NCBI GenBank assembly: GCA_026708085.1
Contig: JAPOVP010000008.1
Span: forward strand, 1 to 43,520
Direction of reading: 5' to 3'
Length of the DNA stretch: 43,520 nucleotides
Source of the DNA: Caldilineaceae bacterium
GTDB taxonomy: Bacteria > Chloroflexota > Anaerolineae > Caldilineales > Caldilineaceae
Notes under the pieces: generated by a model
Databases searched by the model: none
What the model was told of the DNA's origin: nothing
What the model saw: the letters and a program-made list of their open reading frames with translations, nothing else
Shown here: in pieces, positions 1-7,902 of the stretch
Layout: each line of letters starts with the position of its first letter
How positions within the stretch are numbered: position 1 is the first letter of the stretch
Translations under genes and position numbers: made by a program

Positions 1-92
1 CACCTGTCGCCATCGAGACCGGCGGCCGTTTTGCCATCCGCGAGGGCGGCCGCACCGTCGCCGCCGGCGCTATTACCGAGATCGTCGAGTAA
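1..92 (+). CDS. tuf: Elongation factor Tu, C-terminal end (partial)
   Basis: Only the last 29 codons are in the window, in the frame that begins at base 3 and ends with TAA at 90–92. The residues read GGRFAIREGGRTVAAG followed by a short tail ending in IVE, which is the conserved end of domain 3 of EF-Tu, the GTPase that delivers aminoacyl-tRNA to the ribosome. The position just before tRNA-Trp, secE and nusG is the usual one for a tuf gene. The 5' part lies outside the window, so nothing can be said about the GTPase domain. Confidence 0.93.
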   Translation, partial: PVAIETGGRFAIREGGRTVAAGAITEIVE

Positions 93-112
93 CCTTCAGG
101 ATAAGTTGAAGC

Positions 113-145
113 TGTCCGTAAGAAATCAACACTTGCGGACATTTT
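113..145 (+). terminator. Intrinsic terminator-like hairpin after tuf
   Basis: A 10-bp stem (113–122 with 132–141, one G·U pair) encloses a 9-base loop and is followed directly by TTTT. It lies between the tuf stop and the first base of tRNA-Trp, so it would end or weaken tuf transcription or act as a processing site before the tRNA. Confidence 0.5.
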
Positions 146-218
146 AGGCGAGTAGCTCAATTGGCAGAGCGGCGGTCTCCAAAACCGCAGGTTGCGGGTT
201 CAAGTCCTGCCTCGCCTG
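146..218 (+). tRNA. tRNA-Trp (anticodon CCA)
   Basis: A complete cloverleaf can be folded by eye. The acceptor stem pairs 146–152 with 211–217 (7 bp), with G218 as discriminator. The D arm is 155–170, the anticodon arm 172–188 with loop CTCCAAA and anticodon CCA at 179–181, and the T arm 194–210 with loop TTCAAGT. The 3' CCA is not encoded. A tRNA-Trp between tuf and secE is a common arrangement in bacteria. Here no rpmG (L33) gene sits between the tRNA and secE. Confidence 0.97.
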
Positions 219-224
219 TCAGAG

Positions 225-257
225 AATGACCACCGCCAGCCGTGCGGTGGTCATTTT
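225..257 (+). terminator. Intrinsic terminator after tRNA-Trp
   Basis: A perfect 12-bp stem (225–236 with 244–255) with a 7-base loop is followed by a short T run. It lies 7 bases after the tRNA and should end the tRNA transcript before secE. Confidence 0.7.
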
Positions 258-359
258 CCGCCTAACATGGCCGATAGGGCCGCATGCTGGTCAGTGAGGA
301 AGTAGGATCTGGGGCGCTGTGAACATACTCTTGTGTTCACACACCAAACGGAGTCAATC

Positions 360-578
360 GTGAGCCGGTCAACAACTGTTCAAAGGTCTGATAACGCAAT
401 TGTGCGCTACTTCAAGGAGACCCGCGCCGAGATTGGCAAGGTCACCTGGCCGACGCGCGAGGAAGGTACCCGCCTGACCGTCGTTGTGCTGATAGTCACC
501 ACAATCGCCGCGCTCGTGCTGTTTGCGGTAGACTCGCTTTTCAGTTATCTGGTGACACTTTTTCTTCAGGTATTTTAG
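360..578 (+). CDS. secE: Preprotein translocase subunit SecE
   Basis: SecE is the small stabilising subunit of the SecYEG membrane channel. The predicted 72-residue protein has the conserved cytoplasmic stretch RAEIGKVTWPTREE followed by one hydrophobic membrane segment (about residues 41–63) and a short hydrophobic tail, which fits the single-span SecE type. A GTG at 360 is chosen because GGAG lies six bases upstream. An in-frame GTG at 333 would add nine residues but has no ribosome binding site. The gene is followed by nusG, the classic secE–nusG pair. Confidence 0.92.
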   Translation: MSRSTTVQRSDNAIVRYFKETRAEIGKVTWPTREEGTRLTVVVLIVTTIAALVLFAVDSLFSYLVTLFLQVF

Positions 579-653
579 CAGCATCTGCGGCGCCGTCGCG
601 TTCTTTCGTAGAGGAAGAGCCGGTTCTGGAATGTGACGCGCAAGGAGGAATCT

Positions 654-1292
654 GTGGGCGACATAACGAATGCAGACGTCGACGTTGAATTGCGGGAAGA
701 CGGGGATAGTTCGGAGCTGGTAGAGGATGAGGCGTCCGCAGCTACTGAAGAGCAGCTGACCGGCCCGAGACCGGAGTGGTATGTGGTGCACAGCTATTCG
801 GGCAAGGAGAACAAGGTAAAGAAAAACCTGGAACACCGGGCGGAATCGATGAACATGACCGACCGGATCCTGCAAATTGTTGTCCCTACTGAAACCGAGA
901 TCGAGATCAAGGAAGGCATCCGCCGTGAGGTAGAGCGGCAAGTTTTCCCGGGCTATATTCTCATCGAGATGATCATGGATGAGGACAGCTGGTATGTGGT
1001 GCGCAATACGCCGGGCGTAACCAGTTTCGTGGGCATGGGAAACAAGCCCAGCCCATTGAGCCAGGACGAAGTGAATCACATCATGAGCCGCATCGAGTCG
1101 GACGAACCGCGCGTCAAGGTCAGCTTCGACGTGGGCGAGCGGGTCCGCATTATCGAAGGCCCGTTTGCTGAATTCACAGGTGTGGTCGATACGCTGGAGC
1201 CGGAAAAAGGCAAGGCGCGGGTCATGGTAAGTTTCTTCAACCGGGAGACGCCGGTGGAGGTGGACTTCCTCCAATTGGAACGGGATTCGTAA
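654..1292 (+). CDS. nusG: Transcription termination/antitermination protein NusG
   Basis: NusG binds RNA polymerase and couples it to Rho or to the leading ribosome. The NGN domain starts with WYVVHSYSGKENKVKKNL, and the C-terminal KOW domain is visible as GERVRIIEGPFAEFTG near residues 160–175. An acidic, low-complexity extension of about 35 residues precedes the NGN domain. The start at GTG 654 is preferred because AAGGAGG (642–648) lies five bases upstream. An in-frame GTG at 633 is the alternative. The length of 212 residues is slightly above the usual 175–190 because of the extension. Confidence 0.95.
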   Translation: MGDITNADVDVELREDGDSSELVEDEASAATEEQLTGPRPEWYVVHSYSGKENKVKKNLEHRAESMNMTDRILQIVVPTETEIEIKEGIRREVERQVFPGYILIEMIMDEDSWYVVRNTPGVTSFVGMGNKPSPLSQDEVNHIMSRIESDEPRVKVSFDVGERVRIIEGPFAEFTGVVDTLEPEKGKARVMVSFFNRETPVEVDFLQLERDS

Positions 1293-1310
1293 TAAGGAGA
1301 AGCAGGCGAG

Positions 1311-1736
1311 ATGGCGAAGAAAGTCAAAGCAGTTGTAAAGTTGCAGATTCCCGCCGGCAAGGCCAACCCCGCCCCACCGGTAGGCACGGCGCTGGGCCCG
1401 CACGGCGTCAATATCATGGGCTTCTGCAAAGAGTATAATGCGCGTACACAGAGCCAGATGGGACAGGTCGTTCCAGTCGAGATCACGATATTCCAGGACC
1501 AGTCGTTTACATTCATTACCAAGACACCGCCGGCGGCCGAGCTGATCAAGAAGGCGGCCGGGATCGAAAAGGGCAGCGGTATCCCCAACACGGAGAAGGT
1601 GGGGGAGATCACCAATCAGCAGGTGCGTGAGATCGCCGAGGTGAAGCTGAAGGACCTGGGCAATATCCCCATAGACAGCGCTATGCAGATGGTGAGGGGA
1701 ACGGCCCGCAGCATGGGAGTAACGGTTGTCGACTAG
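1311..1736 (+). CDS. rplK: 50S ribosomal protein L11
   Basis: L11 binds the GTPase-associated centre of 23S rRNA. The 141-residue length is exactly typical. The N-terminal domain shows the proline-rich [20 protein letters not shown] signature, and the C-terminal RNA-binding domain ends with [18 protein letters not shown]. The gene follows nusG by 18 bases with AAGGAG in the gap, so it is cotranscribed with secE–nusG. Confidence 0.98.
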   Translation: MAKKVKAVVKLQIPAGKANPAPPVGTALGPHGVNIMGFCKEYNARTQSQMGQVVPVEITIFQDQSFTFITKTPPAAELIKKAAGIEKGSGIPNTEKVGEITNQQVREIAEVKLKDLGNIPIDSAMQMVRGTARSMGVTVVD

Positions 1737-1835
1737 GCGGGACCTGCGACTCAGATTGCGGCCCTGCAGAGATCATTAATTCAAGGGTGGGAGGGGCGCA
1801 GGCCTGTGCCCCGTTTGCACCACAAGGAGTGTACT

Positions 1836-2549
1836 ATGCCCAAACATGGCAAGCGCTACAACGCAGCGCGTAGCAAGATCGACAGGAACACACAGTACCA
1901 GCCGGCTGAAGCCGTTGACCTGATGCGGGACGGCGCCACGGCCAAGTTCGATGAGACGGTGGAGGTGCATCTGAGCACCGGTGTTGACCCCCGTCACGCC
2001 GACCAGCAGGTGCGGGGCGTGGTGACGCTTCCCCACGGCACCGGTCGTGTCGTGCGTATTGTGGTCTTTGCCGGCGCCGATGGCATCAGCGCGGCCGAGG
2101 AGGCCGGCGCCGACCATGTCGGCGGCGAAGATCTGGCCAAGCGGATCCAGGATGGCTGGCTTGATTTTGATGTCGTACTGGCTACACCGGATATGATGCG
2201 GGTGGTTGGCCGGTTGGGCCGCGTGCTGGGACCCAGGGGAATGATGCCCAGCCCCAAAGCCGGCACGATTGTACAGGCGGATGAACTGCCGCGTGTCATT
2301 GAGGAGACCCGGCTGGGCCGCGTGGAGTTCCGCGTCGACAAGACAAGTAACGTCCATGTGCCGATCGGCAAAGCGAGCTTCAGCGGCGAGCAGGTTCTCG
2401 ACAACTTCTCTTCCGTGATGGAAGCGATCATGGCCGCGAGGCCTTCGGCTGTCAAGGGTGTCTATCTGAAGCGGGTGACGCTGACCAGCACGATGGGGCC
2501 GGGCGTTCGCGTTGATGTCAACGCGGCCTCGATGCTGAAGGCGGCATAG
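1836..2549 (+). CDS. rplA: 50S ribosomal protein L1
   Basis: L1 forms the mobile L1 stalk near the ribosomal E site and often represses its own operon. The 237-residue protein begins MPKHGKRYNAARSKID and contains VLGPRGMMPSPKAGTI and FRVDKTSNVHVPIGKASF, both conserved in bacterial L1. The ATG at 1836 is preceded by AAGGAG (1824–1829). An upstream in-frame GTG at 1806 has no such support. The 99-base gap after rplK contains a GC-rich near-palindrome at 1793–1812 that could be an L1 target or a processing site, but it does not clearly match a known L1 site. Confidence 0.97.
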   Translation: MPKHGKRYNAARSKIDRNTQYQPAEAVDLMRDGATAKFDETVEVHLSTGVDPRHADQQVRGVVTLPHGTGRVVRIVVFAGADGISAAEEAGADHVGGEDLAKRIQDGWLDFDVVLATPDMMRVVGRLGRVLGPRGMMPSPKAGTIVQADELPRVIEETRLGRVEFRVDKTSNVHVPIGKASFSGEQVLDNFSSVMEAIMAARPSAVKGVYLKRVTLTSTMGPGVRVDVNAASMLKAA

Positions 2550-2609
2550 GCCCGGTTTGCCGTTGCAGGAGGCTGTAAGGTAGAATTGGCACGTTTCAAC
2601 TGTATACGA

Positions 2610-2760
2610 TACTCAGTTCCGTAGACAGCCGGTATTCGCGCTGCGAAAGTAAATGCGCCGAGGTGCGCAGCCGGCCAAGGGCTGAACACAGCGACCTGAT
2701 CGCCGTTTTACGGCAGAAGTTGCTTGCTACGCCCTTGTCTGCAGCGCAAGGGCGTTTTTG
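2610..2760 (+). promoter_or_regulatory. L10-type ribosomal protein leader with attenuator
   Basis: The untranslated stretch before rplJ carries CCGTAGACAGCCGG and, a little further on, TAAATGCGCCGAGG. This is the conserved pair of strands that forms the L10(L12)4-binding kink-turn in bacterial rplJ leaders (family knowledge). It is followed by a 9-bp GC-rich terminator hairpin with five T residues. The arrangement indicates autogenous control of rplJ–rplL by the L10–L12 complex, probably by premature termination. The exact ends of the leader are estimated. Confidence 0.75.
2729..2759 (+). terminator. Attenuator terminator in the rplJ leader
   Basis: The stem 2729–2737/2747–2755 (9 bp, perfect) has a 9-base loop, and a run of Ts closes it. 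It sits between the L10-binding element and the rplJ ribosome binding site, as expected for a leader attenuator. Confidence 0.8.
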
Positions 2761-2848
2761 TTTGCAACGCTCACCGGAGATTGGAGGGGGCTCAGGCCGG
2801 TCTTGTCCGCGCCCCCGCAGGAATCCTGAAGAAAGGGGGGAATGTCCA

Positions 2849-3385
2849 TTGGCACTTAGTCGAGAGAAGAAGGAAGAGCTCGTCGCGCTGTACACGACAT
2901 ATCTGGAAAACGCTTCTGCGGTCGTGTTCACCGATTATCGCGGCTCCACCGTAACGCAGATCAACGGGCTCCGCGCCAGCCTCAAAGAGGCGGACACGTC
3001 TTATATGGTCGTGAAGAACCGGCTTATGCGGCTTGCATTGGAAAACAGAGGGGTCACGGAGGAGTTGGACGAGCTGCTGGAAGGGCCGAATGCGATCGCA
3101 TTTGTCGGCGAAGATATCGGCAGAGGCGTGACGGCCCTAAAGGACGGCCTTAGCGATCTGGATGAGATCATTGAGATCAAGGGCGGAATCCTGGAGGAAA
3201 ACGTTCTGGATGCCGCCGGCGCCGAGGCTCTGTCCGAACTGCCCACGCGCGAAGAGATGCTGGCCAAACTACTGGCGACGATAATCGCGCCGGCCACGCA
3301 GCTTGCCCGCGTCGTCAATGAGCCAGGGGTCAGCCTGGCACGGGTCGTCAAAGCGCACGCCGATGCGCAGGCGGAGGCCGCCTGA
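2849..3385 (+). CDS. rplJ: 50S ribosomal protein L10
   Basis: L10 anchors the L7/L12 dimers to the ribosome. The protein starts with a short N-terminal stretch, then SREKKEELVALYTTYLENAS, the typical L10 beginning, and contains TDYRGSTVTQINGLR and YMVVKNRLMRLALE. The C-terminal part ends in the L12-binding helix. The open frame extends far upstream into the leader, but the start is placed at TTG 2849, eight bases after a GGGGGG purine tract, giving 178 residues, the usual size. A TTG start after a regulated leader would keep initiation modest. L10 is expected to repress this mRNA through the leader. Confidence 0.95.
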   Translation: MALSREKKEELVALYTTYLENASAVVFTDYRGSTVTQINGLRASLKEADTSYMVVKNRLMRLALENRGVTEELDELLEGPNAIAFVGEDIGRGVTALKDGLSDLDEIIEIKGGILEENVLDAAGAEALSELPTREEMLAKLLATIIAPATQLARVVNEPGVSLARVVKAHADAQAEAA

Positions 3386-3479
3386 GCGTCGAAAGGGGGA
3401 TTCAATCCCCTCCTACAGGGAACATTGTATCGTCGGGACAGGGAACGCACAGTAACAGACAATTGGGAGAAAACGAAAG

Positions 3480-3860
3480 ATGGCCGATCTGAATGCAATC
3501 AAAGAACAGCTGGACGAGTTAACGCTTCTGGAAGCCGCTGAACTGGTGAAGATGCTTGAGGAGTCGTGGGGCGTGAGCGCTGCGGCATCTGTAGCGGTGG
3601 CCGGTGTGGCCGGCGGCGCGGCTGAAGTCGAAGAAGAGGTCGAAGAGCAGACGGAGTTTGACGTGATCCTGGCCGATATGGGCGCCAAGAAGATCAACGT
3701 CATCAAAGCGGTGCGCGCGGTAACAAGCCTTGGCCTGCGAGAGGCCAAGGAGCTGGTCGAGAGTGCACCGGCGCCCGTGGTGCAGGGCGTGGCAAAGGAC
3801 GTCGCCGAAGACGCCAAAGCGCAGTTGGAGGCCGAAGGGGCCACCGTAGAGATCAAGTAA
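3480..3860 (+). CDS. rplL: 50S ribosomal protein L7/L12
   Basis: L7/L12 recruits translational GTPases. The 126-residue protein has the N-terminal dimerisation domain (residues 1–35), an Ala/Val/Gly/Glu hinge (about 36–56) and the conserved C-terminal domain with [20 protein letters not shown]. The gene follows rplJ by 94 bases with a weak GGGAGA ribosome binding site and is closed by a strong terminator. rpoB/rpoC, which often come next, are absent here, and holB follows instead. Confidence 0.98.
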   Translation: MADLNAIKEQLDELTLLEAAELVKMLEESWGVSAAASVAVAGVAGGAAEVEEEVEEQTEFDVILADMGAKKINVIKAVRAVTSLGLREAKELVESAPAPVVQGVAKDVAEDAKAQLEAEGATVEIK

Positions 3861-3880
3861 CCTTCCAGCCGGACCAATCA

Positions 3881-3917
3881 AAGAGGTGCATCCGTTTATG
3901 GATGCACCTCTTTTTTT
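3881..3917 (+). terminator. Strong intrinsic terminator after rplL
   Basis: A perfect 13-bp stem (3881–3893 with 3900–3912) with a six-base loop is followed by a run of seven T. It marks the end of the secE–rplL transcription unit. Confidence 0.92.
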
Positions 3918-3984
3918 CAGGGTTCCGGCGGACGGCGGCCGCGCGCTGCGCGTCCGGCCCGAACACCCGGAAATTCGGGAATGC

Positions 3985-4013
3985 TTGTGCGCCGATTGGC
4001 AGTGTGATAAAAT
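3985..4013 (+). promoter_or_regulatory. Possible sigma-70 type promoter for holB
   Basis: TTGTGC at 3985–3990 and TAAAAT at 4008–4013 are separated by 17 bases and lie about 40 bases upstream of the holB start, just after the rplL terminator. The match is read by eye only. Confidence 0.4.
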
Positions 4014-4053
4014 GCCGCGATATCTTGCTACAAAATGAGAGAGGGAGATACAA

Positions 4054-5073
4054 GTGGCTGAAGGGCCGGTCGTAGGCCATCAGTGGGCCGTCCAACTGTT
4101 GCAGAATGGCATCCGGCATGACAGGCTGCGCCACGCCTACCTGTTTGTGGGCGCGGCGCAGGTGGGTAAGTCGACCCTGGCCCGCAGCTTTGCCCAGTCG
4201 CTTCTGTGCCAAACTGGAATTGACGGGCAGGCATGCGCTAGCTGCCGTGCATGCCGTCTCATGCATTCCGGCAGCCATCCCGATTTCATGCTGCTGCCGC
4301 CGACCGACCGCAACGGTGAGCCGGACAGGGAGAATGGTCTTCATCGTGCTGAACAGGCGGGAGACATCGTCCGTCAGGCGTTGCTGCACCCGATGGAGGG
4401 GCGATACAAGGTCTTTCTGATTCAGGACGCGCACAGAGCTCACATCAGCTTCGCCAATAAGCTGCTGAAGACTCTGGAGGAGCCGCCGCCGCACGTGGTC
4501 CTCTATCTGACCGCCCTGGACCGGTCCGCTCTTCTGCCAACGATTGTCAGCCGCTGCCAGATTCTGGCGCTGCGGCCGCTTGGGGAGCAGGTCATGGAAG
4601 AGGCGCTGCTGGCCCGCTGGGGAGCGTCCGCGCAGCAGGCCGCGCTGCTGGCACGTTTGGCGAACGGTTGCCTGGGCTGGGCGGTTGACCAGATCGAACA
4701 GTCGGAGCCGCTGGCGGAAAGGAGCGAGCGGCTGGCGGAGTTGCAGGAGCTCAGCCGCAGCAGCCGCGTGGATCGCCTTGCTTTTGCACAGAAGTTGGCG
4801 GCCGGGCGCAACCAGACTCGGCTTTTCACGCTGCTTGCGCTGTGGACGAGCTGGTGGCGCGACATCATGCTGGCCCAATCCGGCTGTCTGGAGCAGTGCG
4901 CCAACATCGATCTGCTGGACACACTCGCAGATGCGGCCAGTACGTTCCGCCCCGTTGATGTCCAGGCCTATCTGCGCACGTTAAGCCGTATCGAGGGTTA
5001 CCTGCGGCATACAGTCAATACAGGGCTGGCGCTGGATGTGCTTCTGCTGCAGATGCCGCGGCCGCACGCCTGA
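4054..5073 (+). CDS. holB: DNA polymerase III subunit delta'
   Basis: Delta' is the stator of the clamp loader that opens the beta clamp for DnaN loading. The 339-residue protein has a slightly degenerate P-loop (GAAQVGKS, residues 33–40), four zinc-binding cysteines (52, 61, 64, 67), FANKLLKTLEEPP and the SRC motif in IVSRCQIL, all typical of delta'. The P-loop lacks the middle glycine of the canonical motif, in keeping with delta' not needing ATP hydrolysis. The start is GTG at 4054, behind a GAGGGAGA site. It is followed 71 bases later by ricT, a pairing known from Firmicutes. Confidence 0.93.
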   Translation: MAEGPVVGHQWAVQLLQNGIRHDRLRHAYLFVGAAQVGKSTLARSFAQSLLCQTGIDGQACASCRACRLMHSGSHPDFMLLPPTDRNGEPDRENGLHRAEQAGDIVRQALLHPMEGRYKVFLIQDAHRAHISFANKLLKTLEEPPPHVVLYLTALDRSALLPTIVSRCQILALRPLGEQVMEEALLARWGASAQQAALLARLANGCLGWAVDQIEQSEPLAERSERLAELQELSRSSRVDRLAFAQKLAAGRNQTRLFTLLALWTSWWRDIMLAQSGCLEQCANIDLLDTLADAASTFRPVDVQAYLRTLSRIEGYLRHTVNTGLALDVLLLQMPRPHA

Positions 5074-5144
5074 CGGGTGTGTAACAGCGCACACGCAGGG
5101 GGTGGGGCAGTGCCCGTAACGGCAACGACCATGGAGAATCTACT

Positions 5145-6014
5145 ATGCCGATCGTAGTCGGAGCCCAATTCAAGCCCGTTACGAAGATATACTTCTTCGA
5201 TCCGGTTCACCACACTGACCTGGCGCCGAAAGATTATGTGATCGTGGATACGGTCAAAGGCCGGGACCTGGTGCAGATCGTTCAAGGGCCGCACGATGTT
5301 CCCAGCAACGAAATTGTCGGCGATATCAAGAAGGTGGTGCGCCGGGCAACGCCATGGGACCTTTTGCAGAAGGACCTGTGGCAAGAGAAGCAGGCGGAGG
5401 CGGTGTCGGTCTGCCGCGAGAAGGCGAAGGCGCACAAATTAAATATCAAGGTGCACCGCTGTGAATACAACTACGAGGGCGGCAGGCTGACCGTCTACTT
5501 CGCCGCGGAGCAGCGGGTTGATTTCCGCGCGCTAGTACGCGATCTGGCCCGCACCTTTCACACGCGCATCGAAATGCGCCAGATCGGCGTGCGCGACGAG
5601 GCCAAGCTGCTGGACGGGGTGGGCAAGTGCGGCCGCCAGCTTTGTTGCACCAGCTGGCTGCGTGAATTTGCCTCGGTGAGCATCCGGCAGGCGAAGAACC
5701 AGCAGCTGCCTCTGAATCAAGACGAGATCAGCGGCGTCTGCGGCCGGCTGCTCTGTTGTCTCTCCTATGAGGATCCGATCTACAAGAAGGCAAACAGGAA
5801 GATGCCCAAGGTCGGGGCAGAGGTGACGACGCACCAGGGCAAAGGGCGGATCCGTCACCTGCACCCGCTTAAGGAGAGTGTTACGGTTCTGCTTGAGAAT
5901 AACGTCCTGGCGGAGTTCGGGCTGTCGGAACTGATTACGGGGAAGAAGGAAAAGGATGGGGGTTGCGGCACCTGCGGCGGCTGTACAGTCAAGCGGCGCG
6001 CCGGCGAGGAATAG
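5145..6014 (+). CDS. ricT: RicT/YaaT family protein (PSP1 domain)
   Basis: The 289-residue protein belongs to the PSP1 C-terminal domain family. In Bacillus its member RicT (YaaT) is part of the Ric complex, which carries iron–sulfur clusters and steers RNase Y specificity. The two cysteine motifs CGRQLCC (Cys162, 167, 168) and CGRLLCC (Cys199, 204, 205) are both intact. The tail adds a further CGTCGGC motif (Cys274, 277, 280) of unclear function. The gene follows holB on the same strand and faces rny, the gene for its presumed partner, across 172 bases. Other Ric proteins (RicA, RicF) are not visible here. Confidence 0.88.
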   Translation: MPIVVGAQFKPVTKIYFFDPVHHTDLAPKDYVIVDTVKGRDLVQIVQGPHDVPSNEIVGDIKKVVRRATPWDLLQKDLWQEKQAEAVSVCREKAKAHKLNIKVHRCEYNYEGGRLTVYFAAEQRVDFRALVRDLARTFHTRIEMRQIGVRDEAKLLDGVGKCGRQLCCTSWLREFASVSIRQAKNQQLPLNQDEISGVCGRLLCCLSYEDPIYKKANRKMPKVGAEVTTHQGKGRIRHLHPLKESVTVLLENNVLAEFGLSELITGKKEKDGGCGTCGGCTVKRRAGEE

Positions 6015-6132
6015 GAGGCCGCCGCGAGCAGTCAGACAGGGCAGGTTCGAAAGAGCAGACCGTTTCGACGCCCCGCCAGAACGGGAACGGATACTGTGAG
6101 GGTGCGCTTTGCCCAGCCAACCCCAGCAAACA

Positions 6133-6153
6133 GTCCGGCAGTGTCAGCCGGAC
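6133..6153. other. Hairpin between convergent ricT and rny
   Basis: A 7-bp GC-rich inverted repeat (6133–6139/6147–6153) sits between the two convergent genes. It could act as a bidirectional stop signal, but neither side has a T tract. Confidence 0.3.
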
Positions 6154-6186
6154 CAGGCGATGTGAGCAGCCGCGACAGGGTGCGCG

Positions 6187-7758
6187 TCAGGTTGCATGGG
6201 CGACAGCACGAGTTTCACGAATGACCGTAACGCGAATCTGTCCCGGATATTCCAGGTTGTCCTCGATCTTGCTGGCTATGTTCTTGCCCAGTTCGATGAC
6301 CTGCAGATCGTCAACTTCATCCGGCTGCACGATCACCCGGATTTCGCGGCCGGCCTGAATGGCGAATGTCTGATTCACCCCCTCAAAGCTGTTGGCAATA
6401 TCCTCCAGCGCTGTCACCCGTTTGATATAGGCTTCGAGGCTTTCGCGGCGGGCGCCCGGCCGGGCGCCGCTGATGGCATCGGCGGCCGCGACGATGACGG
6501 CCTCGATCGATTCCGGTTCGACTTCGCCGTGATGGCTGGCGATGCAGTTGACGACCTTGGCATTGAGCCCGTAGCGCTTGGCGATTTCACCGCCGACGAT
6601 GGCGTGCGGTCCATCGATCTCATGGCTGACGGCCTTGCCAAGGTCGTGCAGCAGGCCCCCTAGACGGCTCGTCTTTACATCTGCGTGCAGCTCCTCGGCG
6701 ATCACGGCCGCCAAATGCGCGGTCTCAATCGCGTGGTAATACTGATTTTGCCCGTAGCTGGTGCGGAACTTCAGACGACCGAGCAGCTTCTGGATCTCTC
6801 TGTGCAGCCCCTGGGTATTTGTCTCGATCAGGGCCTGTTCCCCGGCATCCTGAATGACCTGATTCACCTCCTGTTGGGCCCGCTCCACCTCTTTCTCGAT
6901 ACGGGCCGGATGGATACGGCCGTCGGAGACCAATTTGCTGAGAGAGATGCGCGCGACCTCGCGTCGTACGGGGTCGAAGCTGCTGATCAGGATCGCTTCG
7001 GGCGTATCATCGACAACCAGGTCGACGCCCGTCGCCTGTTCAATGGCGCGAATGTTTCGCCCCTGCCGCCCGATGATTCGGCCTTTCATCTCATCGGATG
7101 GCAGGTTGACGGCGCTGACTGAATATTCGGTGACATGCTCGCTGGCGATCCGTTCCACGGACAGGGTGATGATTTCCCTGGCGCGACGTTCGGCGATCTC
7201 CTGCGTCTCGGCCTCGACCTCACGAATTGTGCGTGCAAGCTCCTGTCGCGAGTTCCTTTCCGCCTCCTGAAGCAGGATCGTTTTGGCCTCTTCCTGGGTC
7301 ATATGGGCCACGCGCTGAAGCTCTTCATTGCGCTGTTGTTCAGCGGCTTCCAGAGCTGTGGCACGTTTGTCCAGGCCGCTTTCTCTCTGGTTCAGCTTGC
7401 GTTCGCGGTTTTCAAGCTGATCGACCCTCTTATCTATCTGCTCCTGGCGATTACGCAGGCGGCTTTCACTGCGATCCAGATCTCGGCGCTGGCGGGAGCG
7501 GATGGCATCCAGTTCGTTGCGAATTCCTACTTCCTCCTCTCTCAGGGCCAGCTGCTGGCGTTGAACTTCTGCCTCGGCTTCTTTAAGAATCTGGGCCGCT
7601 TGTGACTCCGCGCTCTGCACAGCGAGTTCCTGCCGCTCCTTCTCTTGAAGTGTGCCAGATGTCAACCCGCGGCGGTAGGCATAATAGGTCAGATACCCAA
7701 CGATGGCCGCGACAATCAAGACCGCGACGATTATGACAACTACGACTAGCATGTCCAT
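6187..7758 (-). CDS. rny: Ribonuclease Y
   Basis: RNase Y is the membrane-anchored endoribonuclease that starts mRNA decay in bacteria lacking RNase E. The 523-residue length is typical. An N-terminal membrane segment (about residues 3–25) is followed by a long Gln/Glu/Arg-rich coiled coil (about 35–200), a KH domain with GRIIGRQGRNIRAIE and an HD domain with GGLLHDLGKA. The start ATG lies seven or eight bases after AAGGGG; a second ATG two codons on is possible. The nearby ricT suggests that the pair works together, while recX and recA upstream on the same strand are not functionally related. Confidence 0.96.
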   Translation of the reverse strand: MDMLVVVVIIVAVLIVAAIVGYLTYYAYRRGLTSGTLQEKERQELAVQSAESQAAQILKEAEAEVQRQQLALREEEVGIRNELDAIRSRQRRDLDRSESRLRNRQEQIDKRVDQLENRERKLNQRESGLDKRATALEAAEQQRNEELQRVAHMTQEEAKTILLQEAERNSRQELARTIREVEAETQEIAERRAREIITLSVERIASEHVTEYSVSAVNLPSDEMKGRIIGRQGRNIRAIEQATGVDLVVDDTPEAILISSFDPVRREVARISLSKLVSDGRIHPARIEKEVERAQQEVNQVIQDAGEQALIETNTQGLHREIQKLLGRLKFRTSYGQNQYYHAIETAHLAAVIAEELHADVKTSRLGGLLHDLGKAVSHEIDGPHAIVGGEIAKRYGLNAKVVNCIASHHGEVEPESIEAVIVAAADAISGARPGARRESLEAYIKRVTALEDIANSFEGVNQTFAIQAGREIRVIVQPDEVDDLQVIELGKNIASKIEDNLEYPGQIRVTVIRETRAVAHAT

Positions 7759-7902
7759 ATCCGAACCCCTTGGTTTGGATGCGCACAGCCTGAAATGCCT
7801 GTGGCTGCGCCGGTTGGATGCAGGCGTATCCTGTTCTTCCCGACACTCATACGCCGGAACCCCTGTGGGGTCATTGTAATTTCAGTGGCCAAACCATCCA
7901 GC

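Noticed and set aside
369..1403. Long minus-strand open frame opposite secE–nusG–rplK
   Set aside because: The plus-strand genes are unmistakable; the antisense frame has no motif or ribosome binding site and is a shadow of GC-rich coding.
1793..1812. L1-binding site between rplK and rplA
   Set aside because: A GC-rich near-palindrome is present, but it lacks the specific loop features expected of an L1 site, and the usual position is ahead of rplK.
2663..2848. Longer N-terminus of L10 reading through the leader
   Set aside because: The extra residues have no L10 similarity and the stretch is occupied by the leader element and its terminator.
3853..4878. Long minus-strand open frame opposite holB
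   Set aside because: It overlaps the rplL terminator and nearly all of holB and has no recognisable domain.
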